Origin: Devosia ginsengisoli
Lineage (GTDB): Bacteria; Pseudomonadota; Alphaproteobacteria; Rhizobiales; Devosiaceae
Assembly (NCBI RefSeq): GCF_024707105.1
Contig: NZ_JANQAJ010000006.1
Span: 992,001-1,056,000, forward strand
Direction of reading: 5' to 3'
Length of the DNA stretch: 64,000 nucleotides
Part shown: piece by piece, positions 42,346 to 50,910 of the stretch
Layout: each line of letters starts with the position of its first letter
Position numbering within the stretch: position 1 is the stretch's first letter
Made by a program: the position numbers and the translations under genes
Notes under the pieces: model-generated
The model's database searches: none
The model's input: only the letters and a program-made list of their open reading frames with translations
Told to the model about the DNA's origin: nothing

Positions 42346-43098
42346 ATGGCCGATACCTCGATTGAATGGACGGACACGACTTGGAATCCGGTCGCGGGAT
42401 GCACTATCGCAACGGCTGGGTGCACAAACTGCTACGCTATGAGGATGGCAGCGCGCCTGGAAGCGATGGGCGTCGATAAGTACGTAGGCACCACCCGGAA
42501 AAGCGGCGGCCGCGCAAAATGGACTGGTAAAATTGTCCTTGATCCCGGTGCTCTCACCATCCCGATGAAATGGAAGAAGCCGCGCAAGGTCTTCGTAAAT
42601 TCCATGTCGGACCTGTTCCATCCTGATGTTCCGGTCGATTTCATCCGCAAGGTGTGGGATACGATGGCGTCCACACCTCACCATACGTATCAGATCCTGA
42701 CCAAGCGACCGGACCGCATGGCAGAAGTCCTATCCGGCGGTGGTTTTGCGGTGTTGCCAAATGTGTGGCTGGGTACAAGTGTCGAAGACAATCGAGTTAT
42801 CCATCGGCTCAACCATTTGCGTGAAGCGCCAGCTGCTGTTCGGTTCGTGTCCTTCGAACCGCTGATCGGATCGGTTGCCGGTGCTGAGCTACTGGATATT
42901 CATTGGGCGATTGTTGGTGGAGAGTCAGGGCCTAACGCTCGATACATGGACCCCTCATGGGTGGATGAAATCCATGACCTTTGTCGGGAAAGCGGCGCGG
43001 CGTTCTTTTTCAAGCAATGGGGCGGTAAGAACAAGAAGGCAGCAGGCCGCACCTATCGTCAACGCACCTGGGACGAGTTGCCGGCCTTGAGTATGTGA
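42346..43098 (+). CDS. Three-Cys-motif phage protein (Gp37/Gp68, DUF5131)
   Basis: A 250-aa protein starting SIEWTDTTWNPVAGC. It has the family cysteine triad at GC-TIATAG-C-TN-CY (residues about 19-29), reminiscent of radical-SAM iron-sulfur binding, and the blocks RKVFVNSMSDLFH, YQILTKRP, WLGTSVED and VSFEPLIG. GGESGPNARYM near the C-terminus is a further hallmark. The function is unknown. The gene is convergent with, and overlaps by 40 bp, its usual partner tcmP. Confidence 0.9.
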   Translation: MADTSIEWTDTTWNPVAGCTIATAGCTNCYAMRMAARLEAMGVDKYVGTTRKSGGRAKWTGKIVLDPGALTIPMKWKKPRKVFVNSMSDLFHPDVPVDFIRKVWDTMASTPHHTYQILTKRPDRMAEVLSGGGFAVLPNVWLGTSVEDNRVIHRLNHLREAPAAVRFVSFEPLIGSVAGAELLDIHWAIVGGESGPNARYMDPSWVDEIHDLCRESGAAFFFKQWGGKNKKAAGRTYRQRTWDELPALSM

Positions 43099-43967
43099 GA
43101 CGCAATGTCGCTGGCGACTTTAACCGCTGCTTTGCTGGGGTTCGACACCGCAAAAAACAGCGACGCCAGTGGGGCTCCGCTTTTGTGATAGAGCCTAAGA
43201 GGCTTGAGGACGGCTCCCTTGAACACCGACTTTAGGCGGCCGAAAACATACTGCTCGATCGCGTCTACGTCTGCCCTCACCACTGCTTGTTCCTCAGATT
43301 CCAGCATGTCCACGGGCTGGACCGAGTGTTGATACCAATGCTCTCGCCAATCTCTGGTCCCGAGAACTCGATCTAAACTGGCTTGCTTTCCTGCATCGAG
43401 CTTTGCTGGATCGTGGGGGGCATTTCGATATAGGCCTGAAAGAGGGAAGAAATACCAACAGTCCAGTGCTTCTGTTTTGGCGATAGCTTCAACTGTCGCC
43501 CACTCCACTTCCATGCCGTACGGGTCAAGAAATATGACTCCACGCATGCCCATGATACCGTGTTGTGCTTTGTGCCAAGGGACATGACGGCAGATTTTCT
43601 GAACCGCATTGTTGGCGTCCCCGTTGTGCAGAACTATCTTGCGGTCTGGGTGCTGCTCCTTGAGCTTCTGAAGTTCCGAGAACCGCGCCGGGTCCATTTC
43701 TATAAAGGTCACTTGTAGGTGCGGCTCAATGCTTAGGGCGATGCGTGCCGACCCAGGCGTATGGACAACTTCGGGTTCGACGTCGCCGCCGTTGAACAGT
43801 GGCAGCGCCGCTCGTGTTTCCACGCGCGTTCCACTCCCCGCAAAAGCGTCGATATAGAGCAGTGCGAATTTGCGATCCTTCAGAGCAATTGCGTATGCCT
43901 GAAGATATTTTTGAAGCCGGCTAAGCTTGTCGGCGGTATCTCGACTTCCAGAAAAGTGTGAAACCAT
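43059..43967 (-). CDS. tcmP: Three-Cys-motif partner protein
   Basis: A 302-aa protein with the TcmP/methyltransferase-like pattern KLSRLQKYLQAYAIALKDRKFALLYIDAFAGSGTR, VTFIEMDPARF and RGVIFLDPYGMEVEW. The ATG at 43967 gives the usual VSHFSGS beginning; a TTG at 43997 would add ten residues. The family is named for occurring beside three-Cys-motif proteins, and that partner is present here in convergent orientation. The Rossmann-like core suggests a nucleotide- or SAM-binding enzyme, unproven. Confidence 0.88.
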   Translation of the reverse strand: MVSHFSGSRDTADKLSRLQKYLQAYAIALKDRKFALLYIDAFAGSGTRVETRAALPLFNGGDVEPEVVHTPGSARIALSIEPHLQVTFIEMDPARFSELQKLKEQHPDRKIVLHNGDANNAVQKICRHVPWHKAQHGIMGMRGVIFLDPYGMEVEWATVEAIAKTEALDCWYFFPLSGLYRNAPHDPAKLDAGKQASLDRVLGTRDWREHWYQHSVQPVDMLESEEQAVVRADVDAIEQYVFGRLKSVFKGAVLKPLRLYHKSGAPLASLFFAVSNPSKAAVKVASDIASHILKAGNSSQVR

Positions 43968-44036
43968 GCGCTGCGAGATCCCCCATTTCTGAACCAAGCA
44001 GATGATGGGCGGGGAGTCGACAGTACGTGTCCTCCG

Positions 44037-44336
44037 CTACGCAGCTTGAAGGCTTTCGATTTCTGCCAATTCCTGGGCCAATGCCTCCGCTTCCTGGCTC
44101 AGGTCATAGGCCGTCTGCATGCTCATCCAGAATTCCGGCGTTGTGTCGAAGAACTTGGCCAGCCGCAAGGCGGTGTTGGTGGTGACCGGCGCCTGCTCAG
44201 TGACGACGCGCTCGATACGGGTACGGGGCACATGCAGCTTGCGGGCCAGCGCGCCGGCCGACATGCCGAGGGGCGCAAGGTATTCCTCCCGCAGGATTTC
44301 GCCGGGATGGATGGCGGGAACAATCTTGGTCTTCAT
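44037..44336 (-). CDS. higA: HigA-type antitoxin
   Basis: A 99-aa XRE-family antitoxin. IHPGEILREEYLAPLGMSAGALARKLHVPRTRIERVVTEQAPVTTNTALRLAKFFDTTPEFWMSMQ is the HigA signature. It lies 46 nt downstream of higB, in the toxin-first order typical of HigBA. It should bind the operators at 44683 and 44721. Confidence 0.92.
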   Translation of the reverse strand: MKTKIVPAIHPGEILREEYLAPLGMSAGALARKLHVPRTRIERVVTEQAPVTTNTALRLAKFFDTTPEFWMSMQTAYDLSQEAEALAQELAEIESLQAA

Positions 44337-44382
44337 AGCGGTTTCCTCTCTCGTGGCCACAATCGGCCGGGGCAGGCACGAG

Positions 44383-44664
44383 CTAGTGGTAATCGACAAT
44401 CTCGACGTCATGGGCACCATCGTCCTTCCAGACGAAGCAGACGCGCCATTGGTCGTTGATCCGAATCGAGTGTTGCCCAATCCGATCACGCTTGAGCGCT
44501 TCCAGCTTGTTGCCTGGCGGTGACATCAGATCCCGCAGTTCGACGGCATGCTCGATCATGAACAGCTTCCGTTGAGCGGATCGCACCAGATCGGCTGGAA
44601 AACCTTTCGGGGCCTTGCCGCCTGCAACCGTCTCGCTGGTCTTGTCCTTGAACGAAACGATCAT
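44383..44664 (-). CDS. higB: HigB-type RelE-family toxin
   Basis: A 93-aa ribosome-dependent mRNA interferase of the HigB/RelE fold. Blocks AQRKLFMIEHAVELRDLMSPPGNKLEALKRDRIGQHSIRINDQWRVCFVW and the terminal DVEIVDYH are characteristic. The ATG at 44664 has TTGGAG ahead of it, which decides it over the TTG at 44676. The pair probably stabilises the island. Confidence 0.92.
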   Translation of the reverse strand: MIVSFKDKTSETVAGGKAPKGFPADLVRSAQRKLFMIEHAVELRDLMSPPGNKLEALKRDRIGQHSIRINDQWRVCFVWKDDGAHDVEIVDYH

Positions 44665-44682
44665 CTGGTGCTCCAACTTGTT

Positions 44683-44701
44683 TGTATCATGTCACGATAC
44701 A
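44683..44701. promoter_or_regulatory. higBA operator 1
   Basis: TGTATC-N7-GATACA, a dyad 18 bp upstream of the higB start. It shares arms with the site at 44721. Confidence 0.75.
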
Positions 44702-44720
44702 TCTGTGGATGCAAGAGCAT

Positions 44721-44739
44721 TGTATCGTATCACGATACA
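44721..44739. promoter_or_regulatory. higBA operator 2
   Basis: TGTATCG-TATCA-CGATACA, a dyad with 7-bp perfect arms whose start is 38 bp from that of operator 1. Two similar sites suggest cooperative HigA binding. Confidence 0.78.
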
Positions 44740-44935
44740 GCCGGTTTGGCCGGATGTCATCCACCCCCAAATCTTCGAACACCCCCGTTACTTCATCAGA
44801 TGTCATCCGTCGCACACTGGCGAACGGCAGCGCACAGGAACGGACGATAAGCCTTTTGTAATACATGCATAAATTTGCATTTAAGCCTGATCTGAGCTAA
44901 ATTTCTCGGCAGTTAAATCAGGAGCTTGCCCCGAG

Positions 44936-45106
44936 ATGAAATCGACCAAGTTCGACCAGAGCCCCAATTTCGAAGAGCGGCTCACCATTGCCATTCCGGC
45001 CGACCTCAAGGCCAAGGTTTTTGCCAGTGCCACCCGGCGTGGGTTGCCTGCGTCCATAGTAGTTCGTGAGGCGCTGATAGCCTTCACCGAAGGCCGTGCT
45101 GCATAA
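44936..45106 (+). CDS. Small ribbon-helix-helix-like DNA-binding protein
   Basis: A 56-aa protein. The core RLTIAIPADLKAKVFASATRRGLPASIVVREALIAF has the strand-helix-helix pattern of Arc/CopG regulators. It lies 11 nt before the first large virion-like gene on the same strand and may regulate the late region. It is easily missed because of its size. Confidence 0.7.
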   Translation: MKSTKFDQSPNFEERLTIAIPADLKAKVFASATRRGLPASIVVREALIAFTEGRAA

Positions 45107-45117
45107 GGGAGGCGGCA

Positions 45118-46476
45118 ATGACCAAAACGCTGATGGATATGATCTTCGGGGGCGGGCAGGAACCAACTTTCGGTTCATTCGCCACCTCTGGCGGTGGTGT
45201 TGCCCCCCGACCGGCACCGGCATCAATGCGCCCTCCAGCGCCTGGAATGCCCGACAATCGCCGCTTAGGCGAGCGCTGGGGCTGGGGTGACAATCCGCTC
45301 TATCGGATTTGGGACGCCGCTTCGGACAGCGGCCTGATCGAGGATCTGGGCTACGGCCTGCTCAAGGGACACAACCTGGGCAAGGCCCTTGAGATTGCTG
45401 GCACCCGAAGCCTCGAAATGGCGCCCCAGCGTCGCGCTGACCGTGAGGAAACCGAGCAGCGCCGGAAATACGCGGAACTGGTCGGATCCTGGGGACCAGA
45501 ATATGCCGATTTCGCGGCCGGCATCGCTGATGGCGCTTTCGAGCCGGCCGATGGTTATTGGAAGGCGTTGCAGTTCCGCCAGGACACGCAGCAAGAGCAG
45601 GAAGAACTAGCTCGCGCTCGCGGAAATGCCGTCTTCATCCAAAACCCTGAGCTGCGCGCCATGGTGGAAGCGGGCGCCATGAGCTTTTCGGATGCGTATC
45701 GATATCAGACGGAGGGCGCTGCGGCCGGAGGCATGCCGGGCCTCGGTTCCACCATTTACACCGGCCGGGATGAGAACGGGAACATCATCCCCATGCAGGT
45801 GGGTGACAACGGCCAATTCTACCCCACGCAATTGCCTGAGGGCGTCGATTTCGATCCTGGCGCACTCAACGCCGAACGGGCTGCTGGTGGAAAGTACGGA
45901 AGTGGCGTTGGCCAGGCAGCGTTCGATCTCCCAACCATCGAAGCGCAGACCGAGTTCGCCATCAATAATCTCAACAACCTGATCTACCAGACCGACCAGG
46001 GCGGCCAAGTTGTGACCGATCGGCTCGGTCAACCGGTGCCAAATCAGGGCATGCAGGAGCAATTCGGCACCGGCTGGTTTGGCCTGCCCACAGGTCAGAT
46101 GCTCCCGGCTATTCCCAATACTGAGAAGGCCAATTTCCAGGCGCGCCGTGATCAGGTGCAGGGTCAGGCTTTCCTTCAGGCCATCGAAAGCCTCAAGGGC
46201 AGTGGCGCGATTTCGGAAGTTGAAGGTCTCAAGGCCACCCAGGCAATTATCCGCGCACAGACCTCGCAGACCGAGGCGGAATTCGTGAAGGCCATTCAGG
46301 AGGCCATCACGGTATACGAGCGAGGGCTGGAGAATGCCCGCCAGCAGGCCGCTGGCACGCAGTTCACTGGCGGCGCGGGTCAGCGCCCTGCCGTTGGCGG
46401 TGGCCAGTATGCCACCAATCCGCAGACTGGGGAGCGGGTCATGTGGAATGGCCAGCAGTGGGTGCCCGCGCAATGA
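45118..46476 (+). CDS. Phage-like hypothetical protein, 452 aa (possible virion-internal protein)
   Basis: GGGAGG precedes the ATG. The protein opens with a Gly/Pro-rich segment, then long charged helices (RRADREETEQRRKYAELVGSW), a middle region with short beta repeats (STIYTGRDENGNIIPMQVGDNGQFYPTQLP) and a C-terminus GERVMWNGQQWVPAQ of the kind seen in phage tail or ejection proteins. No catalytic motif is seen. It overlaps the next gene by ATGA. Assignment as an internal virion protein is by general resemblance only. Confidence 0.65.
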   Translation: MTKTLMDMIFGGGQEPTFGSFATSGGGVAPRPAPASMRPPAPGMPDNRRLGERWGWGDNPLYRIWDAASDSGLIEDLGYGLLKGHNLGKALEIAGTRSLEMAPQRRADREETEQRRKYAELVGSWGPEYADFAAGIADGAFEPADGYWKALQFRQDTQQEQEELARARGNAVFIQNPELRAMVEAGAMSFSDAYRYQTEGAAAGGMPGLGSTIYTGRDENGNIIPMQVGDNGQFYPTQLPEGVDFDPGALNAERAAGGKYGSGVGQAAFDLPTIEAQTEFAINNLNNLIYQTDQGGQVVTDRLGQPVPNQGMQEQFGTGWFGLPTGQMLPAIPNTEKANFQARRDQVQGQAFLQAIESLKGSGAISEVEGLKATQAIIRAQTSQTEAEFVKAIQEAITVYERGLENARQQAAGTQFTGGAGQRPAVGGGQYATNPQTGERVMWNGQQWVPAQ

Positions 46477-48521
46477 ACATTCCTCCGCCTCCTGCTGGTT
46501 TTGTTCTCGACAACACGGTGACCGGCAATTCGCCGCGCTCGTCTAGCTCTCCCGCCCAGCCTTCGGGAGCGGTATTGCGCCCGCTTGGTATGGAGGATGA
46601 CCAAAACGGCTATTGGGATGCGAAAAATATGGGGAACGGCTACGGCCAGTCGTTCATCATTCGCAATGGGGTCAAGACCTGGGTCAGCGACTCCCAGATG
46701 CGCGAAATCATCGCCAACGGCGGGCGCGTGCTGGATAACTTCACAGGCGTCCCTAAGGGCACCGACAGGGTGATGGCGCCGACTGCCGGTCTGCCGACGA
46801 TGGAACAGGCAATCGCGCAGCAGGGCGGCCAGCAGCCGGCGCCTCCTCCCGGCTTTGTTCTCGAACGGGCGACGTCTGGACCCCAGGAAGGTGCCTATGC
46901 TGACGCTCTCGCCGACGCATCTTCCCGAAGCCAGTTCTTCCAGGGCGGCCCCGACCCGCGCTCACGCTACAATATAGCGTTGAGGAAGGTGCGTGAGCAG
47001 TTCCCCAATATGAGCGACGAGATGTGGGCCGAATATTCCTCCAAATTCCTCGGCCCATATGGCCTTCAGGATTTGGGGCAGCAGGCCCAGACCCTCGGGT
47101 TCGGGGATGAGATCAAAGCCGCCATGGGCGCCTTTGGTTCGCAGGTCGGCCAGTGGGTCGGCGGCCACGGCCCCGGCTATGGCGAAGCATACGACGCCAA
47201 TTACGAGCTTGAACAGGCTCGCCTTGAATTGGGCAGAAAACAGCAGGGCGGGCTTGGTACCGCCATGGAAGTTGTCGGCGGCCTGGCAACCCTTGGCCCC
47301 GCTCGAACCGCTCTTGGCGCTGTTGCTGCACCGGTCGTCCAGACCGGTAGTCGCATCGGGCAAGTGGCCAAGGCTGCGCCGCCGGTTCTGGGGGGCGGTT
47401 ACGCTTACGGATTCGGCAGCACCGATGGCGACCTGGCCCAGCGAAATATGGGTGGCTTGGTTGGCGCAGGCATGAGCGCGACGGCCGGCGTTGCAGCGCC
47501 GTTGGCCGGCAAGGTTATTCAGGGCACTGCCCGCCGGGTTGCTCAGGTTCCCGTCAACATGGCGAACCGGCAGGCGATGCAGCAGGCGATCCAGACCGCC
47601 CCATCGGCCGCGACCATCAAAGGCACCTCGCAGGCCGCCTATAAGGCGGCAGAGAGGACCGGCGTGGAGATTGGCCCGCAGGCTATGCAGATTCTGTTGC
47701 ACGACATGACGAACCTGGCCCGCCTCAACGGTCTCATCATGCCCAGTGGCAAGCTCTCGACAGCATACCCCAAGGTAGCCCATGCCCTTCGGTCGGTTCG
47801 GGAATACGCACAAGGGCCAGTTTCCATCGAGCAGGCCCAAACCCTGCTCAAATCGATCCGTGCAGCGCAGAAATCTGCCGATCCAGATGAGGCCCGCTTG
47901 GGCATGCAAATGGCCAATGCTTTTGAGGATTTCTTCGATAGCCTGCCGCCATCGGCATTCTCGAAGAATGGCCAGAAAGCCAGCGAGGCTGTGCAGCAAT
48001 GGGCCAAGGGCCGCACCGAATGGGCGAGGTCCAAACGAACCCAGGCCATAGAGGACATCATCACGGATGCTCGATTTGCCAAAGGTGGATTTTCCGCCGG
48101 TCTTCGATCAGGCTTCGCGTCCATGCTCAAGGCAAAGAATGCCAAAAAACGCCGCGGCTTCTCGCAGGCTGACCTCGATGCCATCGAGCGCTTTGTCGAG
48201 GGCGGGCCCATTCAGGAACTGCTTGAACGCCTGGGTAGCGGTGCGGGCCTTCCGGGTGGCGTGCTTGGTGGCCTGACAGGTGGCCCGATTGGCGCCGTTG
48301 CGGTTCCTGTCGCTGGCGGTGTAGCTCGGCGGCTCACCAACCGGAATGCTCGGAACGCAGCGCAGGCGTTGCGGGCCCAGGTTGCTACGCCGGGCGGCGT
48401 CCCCGTGCAGGCGCTGCCACCGCCTTTGCCCTTGCCGCGTGGCCTTGGGTTCCAGGGCAGTCAGGCTGTCCTCAACAGCAGCGGCGACTTGCGAAATGGC
48501 CTCCTGGTTCGGCCCCTATGA
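46473..48521 (+). CDS. Phage-like hypothetical protein, 682 aa (possible ejection/internal virion protein)
   Basis: A large protein with two near-repeats of PPPPAGFVLDN / PAPPPGFVLER at about residues 5 and 123, and a short Trp/Gly segment (YWDAKNMGNGYGQSFIIRNGVKTWVSDSQMREII) between them. Glycine/alanine-rich hydrophobic stretches follow (GLATLGPARTALGAVAAPVV, GGLVGAGMSATAGVAAPLAG), then a long helical region and another Gly-rich tail. Membrane-active Gly/Ala stretches fit proteins ejected with phage DNA. No known enzyme domain was recognised. Confidence 0.62.
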   Translation: MNIPPPPAGFVLDNTVTGNSPRSSSSPAQPSGAVLRPLGMEDDQNGYWDAKNMGNGYGQSFIIRNGVKTWVSDSQMREIIANGGRVLDNFTGVPKGTDRVMAPTAGLPTMEQAIAQQGGQQPAPPPGFVLERATSGPQEGAYADALADASSRSQFFQGGPDPRSRYNIALRKVREQFPNMSDEMWAEYSSKFLGPYGLQDLGQQAQTLGFGDEIKAAMGAFGSQVGQWVGGHGPGYGEAYDANYELEQARLELGRKQQGGLGTAMEVVGGLATLGPARTALGAVAAPVVQTGSRIGQVAKAAPPVLGGGYAYGFGSTDGDLAQRNMGGLVGAGMSATAGVAAPLAGKVIQGTARRVAQVPVNMANRQAMQQAIQTAPSAATIKGTSQAAYKAAERTGVEIGPQAMQILLHDMTNLARLNGLIMPSGKLSTAYPKVAHALRSVREYAQGPVSIEQAQTLLKSIRAAQKSADPDEARLGMQMANAFEDFFDSLPPSAFSKNGQKASEAVQQWAKGRTEWARSKRTQAIEDIITDARFAKGGFSAGLRSGFASMLKAKNAKKRRGFSQADLDAIERFVEGGPIQELLERLGSGAGLPGGVLGGLTGGPIGAVAVPVAGGVARRLTNRNARNAAQALRAQVATPGGVPVQALPPPLPLPRGLGFQGSQAVLNSSGDLRNGLLVRPL

Positions 48522-48534
48522 GCACGATGATGGG

Positions 48535-48783
48535 TCAGTCGGGTTTGCCGAAAAACCAGCGTGGATATATGCCGGCCAGCGACGCCCCCAGCCAGATTGC
48601 TCCGGGGATGGGCAGAAGCGCTGCCCAAAAGCCGCCAAGCTGCCAGCCGGCCACGGCTCCCAGCACGGCGATCAATCCGAAGGTGATGACGCCCCGCCAA
48701 AGGTCTTTGGGGCTAGCCATTGGTCCTTGGTGGATTTCGCGGAAGGCCTTCCGGTCTAGCTCCAGTTCGGGACGTTCGATCAT
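48535..48783 (-). CDS. Small membrane protein
   Basis: An 82-aa protein with two hydrophobic helices (VITFGLIAVLGAVAGWQLGG and FWAALLPIPGAIWLGASLAG) after a charged N-terminus. It is transcribed opposite to the surrounding phage-like genes. Unknown function; an antiholin or superinfection-exclusion role can be imagined but is unsupported. Confidence 0.55.
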   Translation of the reverse strand: MIERPELELDRKAFREIHQGPMASPKDLWRGVITFGLIAVLGAVAGWQLGGFWAALLPIPGAIWLGASLAGIYPRWFFGKPD

Positions 48784-48918
48784 AGGTCATTCCTCTTGGC
48801 CTCGCGCACTAAAATGCGGCCATGCGTGCCCGATAGCAAGCGGGATGCGACAGGCGGACTTGCAGCGCCCTGGCGGCAATTCATGGCCCTTCCTGAACAT
48901 CTATATTGGAGCACGCCA

Positions 48919-49251
48919 ATGACCCTGTACCACGCAAGCGCTGGAATGGCTTTTCCTACCCGAGCCCGACTGACCACAACGCTGCAATCGCTCGATGTAT
49001 CGTCCGCCGGTCAGGGGGCAGTGACCGTCCCCAAGATACGAATGGCTAATCTGACCAGCTCGGCAGTTGCGGTTGATTTAGAAGTGCATGGCGCCTCATC
49101 AAGCTGGTCTCTGCTGAAAGGCGGACAGGTTCCCGGGAACGGCGCTATAGAGCTGGACGACGTTCTTCTCGGCAGCGGGGAGACGTTGAAGGCCAAGGCC
49201 GCGGCGAACGACGCAATCGATATTCACGTGATTTCTGGAGTGAATCGTTGA
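48919..49251 (+). CDS. Small phage-like beta-rich protein
   Basis: A 110-aa protein with TTGGAG before the ATG. Short strands (AVTVPKIRMANLTSSAVAVDLEVHGA, LKAKAAANDAIDIHVISGV) suggest a beta-sandwich like head-decoration or tail accessory proteins. It overlaps the next start (TGATG) and so is co-translated. Confidence 0.6.
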   Translation: MTLYHASAGMAFPTRARLTTTLQSLDVSSAGQGAVTVPKIRMANLTSSAVAVDLEVHGASSSWSLLKGGQVPGNGAIELDDVLLGSGETLKAKAAANDAIDIHVISGVNR

Positions 49252-49562
49252 TGGCCGAAACGGCGGATGATCTGGTCAGGGAGGCATACCTGCTTCCAGT
49301 CGCAGAACGCGCTGCCGATGCTGCTCAGTGGGCGCAGGGGATTGAGGTCGGACAGGCTCGACGGATGGACGATCCGATGACTGATGTTCGGGCGCTTCAA
49401 CGCGTGAGCATTGGTCTGCTTGAAGCCGCCTTGGCGCGCGGGATCAATTTTCCACATCAGAAGTGGGTTGATCCCGCGGTCGATCCGTTGGGTGCCGTCC
49501 GCCAAGCCGGAGGAATTGCCGCTCTGCTGGCTCCGGCATTTTTGGCGCAGGGGGCGCCATGA
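49251..49562 (+). CDS. Hypothetical phage-like protein, 103 aa
   Basis: Predicted mostly helical, no recognised domain. It begins with the stop/start overlap of the previous gene and ends in an ATGA overlap with the next, marking a phage-style gene string. Confidence 0.58.
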   Translation: MAETADDLVREAYLLPVAERAADAAQWAQGIEVGQARRMDDPMTDVRALQRVSIGLLEAALARGINFPHQKWVDPAVDPLGAVRQAGGIAALLAPAFLAQGAP

Positions 49563-49759
49563 GCAGGTTACAATTGCGCATATTCAGGCTGGAAACAGCC
49601 GCCATCCCGCGCACGACCGCTAGGGATGAGCGCCAGCTCGCGGAGTTCATTGCCGCGATCCACGAGCTGGCCGCGAGTCACAGTGACATCGGCAATTCCA
49701 TAACGCCGGAGGCGAGCACAGTTATGACGCGATGGAAGACCGAGCAGTGCGTCGCATAG
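49559..49759 (+). CDS. Hypothetical phage-like protein, 66 aa
   Basis: A short, mainly helical protein (RDERQLAEFIAAIHELAASH). It overlaps the preceding gene by ATGA. No function can be assigned. Confidence 0.5.
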   Translation: MSRLQLRIFRLETAAIPRTTARDERQLAEFIAAIHELAASHSDIGNSITPEASTVMTRWKTEQCVA

Positions 49760-49806
49760 GGGCAGCAGCGGCGCAGCACCATTGAAAACAATCAAAGGAA
49801 ATCAAG

Positions 49807-50103
49807 ATGCTTGCGCTCGATAGGCGCGTGAAGGCCCTGGAAACCCGAATTGTCCCTCCCACAACTGAGACGCGCGTCTATAAGGTAGCTGGCGTCGGCA
49901 CAGAGGAAGAGATGGCCGCATTCCTTCACGCGGCAGGTTGGGCCTTCAACCCGGGTACCGACATGATCATTCATATTGTCCCCATGCAGCCGGATTTTCG
50001 TGATGGTCGGGTGCACGGTGCCATTCCCAGCCAGAACGATGAGCTCAATCGACTTCGCCTGTGTGGCTGCGTAAACCCCTCTTGGCGATTGGAGGCGGCA
50101 TGA
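49807..50103 (+). CDS. Hypothetical phage-like protein, 98 aa
   Basis: AAAGGA precedes the ATG. The N-terminal LALDRRVKALETRI is a short coiled coil also seen, in altered form (IESRLARLESA), at the start of the next gene, hinting at duplication or at pairing of the two products. ATGA overlap with that gene. Confidence 0.55.
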   Translation: MLALDRRVKALETRIVPPTTETRVYKVAGVGTEEEMAAFLHAAGWAFNPGTDMIIHIVPMQPDFRDGRVHGAIPSQNDELNRLRLCGCVNPSWRLEAA

Positions 50104-50372
50104 CCAGCGCAATCGAGAGCAGGCTCGCACGGCTGGAAAGCGCTGCTGCAATAGGTACTGGTCGGAACATCGTCGTTGCTGGCGGCCGGCTAGCCGACAT
50201 TGCCGAATACCTTGCCAGCTTTGGCGTGGTTCAGAACCCGCTTGATACCGTCACGCACATTGACCAACCTGGGGAGATGGTCCTCGTATCTTGTGACGAT
50301 TGGGGAGTGATGCTGGTCTATGTCGCCAAATATGGGAAATCCCTGATACGTCTCGATGAGGACGACCTATGA
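50100..50372 (+). CDS. Hypothetical phage-like protein, 90 aa
   Basis: Starts TSAIESRLARLESAAA, a heptad-like helix, followed by a small alpha/beta stretch ending RLDEDDL. Overlaps both neighbours by ATGA. It may be paralogous to the preceding 98-aa protein, since both pair a short coiled coil with a similar-sized acidic domain. Confidence 0.55.
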   Translation: MTSAIESRLARLESAAAIGTGRNIVVAGGRLADIAEYLASFGVVQNPLDTVTHIDQPGEMVLVSCDDWGVMLVYVAKYGKSLIRLDEDDL

Positions 50373-50791
50373 GCCGTGGCGGTGCCCGATCTGGTGCTGG
50401 CCGCCCTGTCGGCAGCATTAACCGCCGCAGCGCTGAAACGCTCGCCGATGCTTTCGCCGCGGGCGTCACGCCGGTTGAGTACATGCTAGAAGTATTGCGC
50501 GATGACGATGCCGACCAGAAGCGCCGCGACTGGGCAGCGGAAAAGGCCGCTGTCTACCTACACCCCCGTCCGGCCTCCACCGACCGCACTGTCACGATCG
50601 ACCTTCCGGACACGTCCACCATCGCCGGCGTTGATCAAGCCTTGGACCGGATTATCGCAGCAATGGCGTTGGGCACGGTCTCGCCCAGCGAGGGGCAAAG
50701 CTTCATCAGTGCCATCGAAGCCCGTCGAAAGGCGATCGAGACTGGGGACCTGTTGGCGCGCATCGAGGCGTTGGAAGCCACAAAACGCTGA
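50369..50791 (+). CDS. Small-terminase-like protein
   Basis: A 140-aa protein opening RGGARSGAGRPVGSINRRSAE, the basic GARxGAGRP beginning of many small terminase subunits. A helix-turn-helix-like stretch, TPVEYMLEVLRDDDADQKRRDWAAEKAAVYLHPRP, and a C-terminal coiled coil follow. Small terminases recognise packaging sites. No large terminase gene follows, which is unusual for an intact prophage and usual for satellites or decayed prophages. Confidence 0.65.
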   Translation: MSRGGARSGAGRPVGSINRRSAETLADAFAAGVTPVEYMLEVLRDDDADQKRRDWAAEKAAVYLHPRPASTDRTVTIDLPDTSTIAGVDQALDRIIAAMALGTVSPSEGQSFISAIEARRKAIETGDLLARIEALEATKR

Positions 50792-50910
50792 TACCATCCG
50801 CCCAGTAAGGTAGACTGCCCACCGGGTGCTACCAGCGGAGCGTCACCTCCGTGCACACTTGCAGCCGAGCTGAAAGGCTGAGAAAGTTAGCAACTGGGGG
50901 GCGAGGGGCG

